Assembly: GCA_030696545.1 (NCBI GenBank)
Contig: JAUYSA010000393.1
Span: 1 to 9,226, forward strand
Length of the DNA stretch: 9,226 nucleotides
Direction: 5' to 3'
DNA from: Hyphomonadaceae bacterium
GTDB taxonomy: Bacteria > Pseudomonadota > Alphaproteobacteria > Caulobacterales > Hyphomonadaceae
The notes below the pieces were generated by a model. It saw only the letters and a list, made by a program, of their open reading frames with translations. It was not told the origin of the DNA and made no database searches. Shown in pieces: positions 6,590 through 9,226 of the stretch. The position numbers were made by a program, and so were the translations under genes. Position 1 is the stretch's first letter. Every line of letters begins with the position of its first letter.

Positions 6590-7174
6590 ATGCGCTCCTT
6601 GGTTCTTGCCGTGATGGTTCTGGGCGTTGCCGCGTGTTCTGGGCCAGGCGCGGGCGATAGCGGGGCGGCAGATGCAGGCGCGGCGACGCCAGCCTCGTTC
6701 ACGGGAAGCTGGAAGGTGAGCGGGCATATCGTGGCGCCGTGGTTCACCGGGCCGGGGTTTGCGCCTGAGGCGGATGCCGAGATCCTGGAGAAGACGCTGA
6801 CGCTCACGGAGACATCGGCTTCCGGCCCGGCGGCGCTGTCATGCGCGGCGGCGACGGGCGCGGTGGAGACCGCGCCGGTGGCCGGGCTGTTCGATGGCAA
6901 TGTGACGGATGCAGGTATGGCCGCGTCGGTGCTAGGCATCGAGGGCGACAGTGTTGCTGTGCTGAAGCAGACATGCGCGGACACTGGCGCCGCGGTGCTG
7001 GCGTATCATCTGGTGAAGCAGGACAGGCTGCTGCTGGCGCGGGACAATGTGATCTATCAGTTCGACCGGCCGAGTGCGGAAGCTCCGGCTGAGGCGGCGC
7101 CCTCGCCTGCGGCTGCAACGCCCGTTCCGGCCGCGCCGGCAGAGCCCGCAGCCCCCGCAACGCCGCCGCAATAG
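6590..7174 (+). CDS. Predicted lipoprotein, second of a tandem paralogous pair
   Basis: A 194-residue lipoprotein whose signal peptide (MRSLVLAVMVLGVAAC) puts the lipobox cysteine at residue 16. The domain at about 37-158 parallels the upstream protein: FTGSWKVSGHIVAPWFTG, SGPAALSC (Cys85), GLFDGN, QTCADTG (Cys129), RDNVIYQFDR. A low-complexity Ala/Pro tail (161-194) is unique to this copy. The start is at 6590 or the adjacent ATG at 6587, served by AGGTG at 6580-6584 overlapping the upstream stop codon (6583-6585), so the pair is translationally coupled. An in-frame ATG at 6518 would bury the lipobox 40 residues in and is rejected. The function is unknown. Confidence 0.85.
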   Translation: MRSLVLAVMVLGVAACSGPGAGDSGAADAGAATPASFTGSWKVSGHIVAPWFTGPGFAPEADAEILEKTLTLTETSASGPAALSCAAATGAVETAPVAGLFDGNVTDAGMAASVLGIEGDSVAVLKQTCADTGAAVLAYHLVKQDRLLLARDNVIYQFDRPSAEAPAEAAPSPAAATPVPAAPAEPAAPATPPQ

Positions 7175-7190
7175 AGCGGGCCTGCCCGTG

Positions 7191-7206
7191 TTAACCAGCC
7201 GCTAAC
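7191..7206 (+). promoter_or_regulatory. CtrA-like binding site (TTAA-N7-CTAA)
   Basis: TTAACC at 7191-7196 and CTAACC at 7202-7207 are direct half-sites spaced one helical turn apart, one base off the CtrA consensus TTAA-N7-TTAA. It lies 58 nt upstream of the epimerase-like gene, in the only gap between 6046 and 8236. If CtrA exists in this organism, the downstream gene could be cell-cycle controlled. The match is short, so chance is a real alternative. Confidence 0.35.
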
Positions 7207-7264
7207 CATAGAAGCTCATCCGTTAAGGATTGGAGACCTTTTACGGTCGGAGGCTTGGGGCCTT

Positions 7265-8236
7265 ATGCGCGTCCTCGTGACAGGTGGGTGTGGGTTTGTC
7301 GGTTCAGCCGTGGTGCGGCTGGCTGTCGAACGCGGCGACCATGTCCTGAATCTCGACCGGCGGAAGAAATCGGTGGCCATTCCCTCGCTGGGGCCTGTGG
7401 CGCAGCGCGAGGGTTATGCGCGGCTTGAAGCGGACGTAACCGACCGCGCGATGATAAAGGCGATCCTGCGCGAGTTTTCGCCGGATGCGGTGATCCATCT
7501 GGCGGCGTGTGGCGATGATGATCCGAGCGCCCTGATGGATGGCGAGATCGGCGGGGCGTTCTCGCTGATCGAGGCGGCGCGGCAGTATCACGAGAAGCTT
7601 TCCGGCGAGGCGCGCGCGCGGTTTCGCATTGTGCATCTCGAGCGGGGCGAAAGCGACGTGCCCGAGAAGCCGACGCGGACGCAGGCGGCGCGTGGCGCGG
7701 CGGCCACCCTGCTCGATCGCTGGGCGCGGGCGAATGACCTGCCGCTGGTGACGTGTGTGGCGGGCGAGGCTTTCGGGCCGTGGCAGCCGCAATCGTCGTT
7801 CATGGCGCGGCTGGTGTCGTCGCTGCTGTATGGTCAGCCCTTCCAGATGGATGCGGCGGGTGAGACTGTGCGCGACTGGGTGCCGATACGGGATCTGGCG
7901 TCGGGCCTGTTGCGGGCGGCGGAAGTGGCGCCGGGGCAGTCGCGATATGATCTTTCGGTGGGCGCCGAGCGGCGGGATATCGACATCGCGGAGTCGGTGT
8001 GTTCGCTACTGGATGAGCGGATGCCGATGGCGGGACAGCTCTGGTCCAGCCTGATCGTGATGCAGGGCGATGGCTTTGGTGCTTCGCATGGGCCGATGCT
8101 GGATGCTGTTGAGGCGGAGCGCGAGCTGGGCTGGCGGCCGCAGGGCTTCCATGCGGGGCTGGACAGGCTGCTGACCTGGGCGCTGGCGAGCCATGCGGCT
8201 TCGCAGGCGCGGCGCACGGCGATAGCAGCCGAATAG
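7265..8236 (+). CDS. NAD-dependent epimerase/dehydratase-like protein with altered catalytic residues
   Basis: A 323-residue extended short-chain dehydrogenase related to dTDP-glucose 4,6-dehydratase and nucleotide-sugar epimerases. The Rossmann fold is intact: VTGGCGFVG (5-13), an acidic residue after strand 2 (Asp31), DVTD (57-60) and IHLAA (77-81). Late family features are also present: GPWQ (171-174), RDWVPIRDLA (203-212) and LGWRP (288-292). The active site is not. The region normally holding Ser/Thr-x-D-E reads VHLERGESD, and hand alignment puts Thr139 and Arg143 where YxxxK should be (TQAARGAAATLL). It may be inactive, a binding protein, or use different chemistry. GGAGG at 7249-7253 supports the ATG. 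No sugar-pathway genes are adjacent. Confidence 0.85.
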   Translation: MRVLVTGGCGFVGSAVVRLAVERGDHVLNLDRRKKSVAIPSLGPVAQREGYARLEADVTDRAMIKAILREFSPDAVIHLAACGDDDPSALMDGEIGGAFSLIEAARQYHEKLSGEARARFRIVHLERGESDVPEKPTRTQAARGAAATLLDRWARANDLPLVTCVAGEAFGPWQPQSSFMARLVSSLLYGQPFQMDAAGETVRDWVPIRDLASGLLRAAEVAPGQSRYDLSVGAERRDIDIAESVCSLLDERMPMAGQLWSSLIVMQGDGFGASHGPMLDAVEAERELGWRPQGFHAGLDRLLTWALASHAASQARRTAIAAE

Positions 8237-8339
8237 CGGCTTTCCTCACGTCTCATTGACCCGGCGCGCCTTGCAACGGCGGGGCGTGGCGGTACGCTTG
8301 CCGCAACGATAAAAGAACGACTCCGGGGAGGAGATTTCC

Positions 8340-9226
8340 ATGAGCCAACTCCGCGCTTACGCGCTGGCGGCCGCTATTGCGCTGGGCGCAGCTGGGTGTG
8401 CGCCGCGGCCGGGCGAGATGGCTGGCGGAGAGCAGGCGGCGGCGGGCGGGGAGCATCCGGGACAGGCGGTTTACGGCCAGTGGTGCGCCTCGTGCCATGA
8501 CGATGGACAGCAGAGCGGCGCGCCGTCGCTGGAGGCTATTCGCACGCTGAACCGGGCGACGGTGAAGTATGCGCTGGAGCTTGGGTACATGAAGATCCAG
8601 GCGCAGAACGTTCCGAAGGAGGAGCTGGCGCAGCTGATCGACTGGCTGCCGGTTTCCGAAGGCAGCAATGACAGCTGGATCAGCGCGGCGCGCTGTCCGG
8701 TGAAGGTGCGCGAAGTGAAGCTGGATGGCGCGGCGCGGGTATCGACCACGTTCGGCGTGACGAATGCTGCGAACCGGCGGCAGAGCGCGGAGGAGACCGG
8801 GCTCTCGAAGGCGCAGATGAAGGATCTGGGCGTGGCGTGGGTGGTCGCCTTCCCGCAGACGCCGACGATGCGGTCTCAGCCGGTGATTGTGGGCGACACG
8901 ATCTTCGTCGCGGCGACGGATGCGGGGCGGCTTTATGCGCTGGATACCAATTCGGGCTGCGTGAAGTGGAGCTATGTGTCGGAGATGACGCTGCGCTCGT
9001 CACTGACATTTGCGGAGGCGACGGACAAGTCTCCGGCGGCGATCATCATGGGGGATGCGGCGGGGTTTGTGCATGCCGTGAATGCAAAGTCGGGCGCCAA
9101 GCTCTGGGTCTCGAATGCGCGGCTGAACGAGTATAACCGGATCACCGGCGCGCCTGTGGTGCATGATGGCAAGGTGATCACGCCGGTGTCGGCGATCGAA
9201 GTGAACTATGCGGGGCAGGACGATTA
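8340..9226 (+). CDS. Cytochrome c/PQQ beta-propeller lipoprotein, polyvinyl-alcohol-dehydrogenase-like (3' cut by window)
   Basis: About 295 codons of a larger gene are visible. A signal peptide ends in an AAGC lipobox (Cys20), so envelope anchoring is likely. A single c-type haem domain follows, with WCASCH (Cys49, Cys52, His53) and a possible axial Met84. From about 165 onward PQQ-enzyme repeats appear: GRLYALDTNSGCVKW (196-210) and GFVHAVNAKSGAKLW (242-256). Haem domain before propeller is the order in cytochrome-type polyvinyl-alcohol dehydrogenase, whereas most quinohaemoprotein alcohol dehydrogenases have it after. A strong ribosome site, GGGGAGGAG at 8325-8333, fixes the ATG. Such an enzyme would oxidise an alcohol in the periplasm and pass electrons to haem. 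The substrate is unknown, and the propeller's remaining blades lie outside. Confidence 0.85.
   Translation, partial: MSQLRAYALAAAIALGAAGCAPRPGEMAGGEQAAAGGEHPGQAVYGQWCASCHDDGQQSGAPSLEAIRTLNRATVKYALELGYMKIQAQNVPKEELAQLIDWLPVSEGSNDSWISAARCPVKVREVKLDGAARVSTTFGVTNAANRRQSAEETGLSKAQMKDLGVAWVVAFPQTPTMRSQPVIVGDTIFVAATDAGRLYALDTNSGCVKWSYVSEMTLRSSLTFAEATDKSPAAIIMGDAAGFVHAVNAKSGAKLWVSNARLNEYNRITGAPVVHDGKVITPVSAIEVNYAGQDD

Noticed and set aside
7177..7190. Small CGGG-CCTG-CCCG hairpin after the second lipoprotein gene
   Set aside because: Four base pairs without a T-tract is too weak to call a terminator.

Overview
The window reads as chromosomal DNA of an alphaproteobacterium. GC content is high, every gene is on the + strand, and intergenic DNA carries GC-rich palindromic repeats of the kind scattered through Caulobacterales and Hyphomonadaceae genomes. 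A CtrA-like TTAA-N7-CTAA site also points there. The lineage call is an inference, since no rRNA or other marker gene is present.

Positions 1-4130 hold a compact block. It starts with the tail of an ABC-2 exporter ATPase and its permease (YadG/YadH type). Next is argB (N-acetylglutamate kinase, arginine synthesis), overlapped by 26 nt by a secreted protein with two DUF1036 repeats around a peptidoglycan-binding-like segment. Then comes dapD (tetrahydrodipicolinate N-succinyltransferase), which uses a GTG start. ArgB and DapD make amino acids, and DapD also feeds meso-diaminopimelate to the cell wall, which fits loosely with the cell-envelope protein between them.

Positions 4131-5185 are about 1 kb without a convincing gene. 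The order is: a possible dapD terminator, an inverted pair of REP-like hairpins (4182-4294), a 9-bp-arm palindrome (4291-4310), a long run of hairpins that looks like structured RNA or a decayed mobile element (4324-4858), and a composite palindromic element (4961-5114). This is the most unexplained part of the window.

Positions 5186-7174 look like one transcription unit: a SpoU/TrmH-family RNA methyltransferase followed by two lipoproteins. The lipoproteins are diverged tandem paralogues with identical spacing of a cysteine pair. After a short gap with the CtrA-like site comes an NAD-dependent epimerase/dehydratase-like protein (7265-8236) whose nucleotide-binding end is intact but whose catalytic YxxxK is TxxxR by hand alignment. 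From 8340 to the window edge runs the start of a predicted lipoprotein that joins a cytochrome c domain to a PQQ-type beta-propeller, as in cytochrome-type polyvinyl-alcohol dehydrogenases.

No CRISPR array, tRNA, rRNA, transposase or integrase gene was found. The best candidates for undescribed biology are the hairpin-dense region after dapD, the paired lipoproteins, and the catalytically altered dehydratase-like protein.
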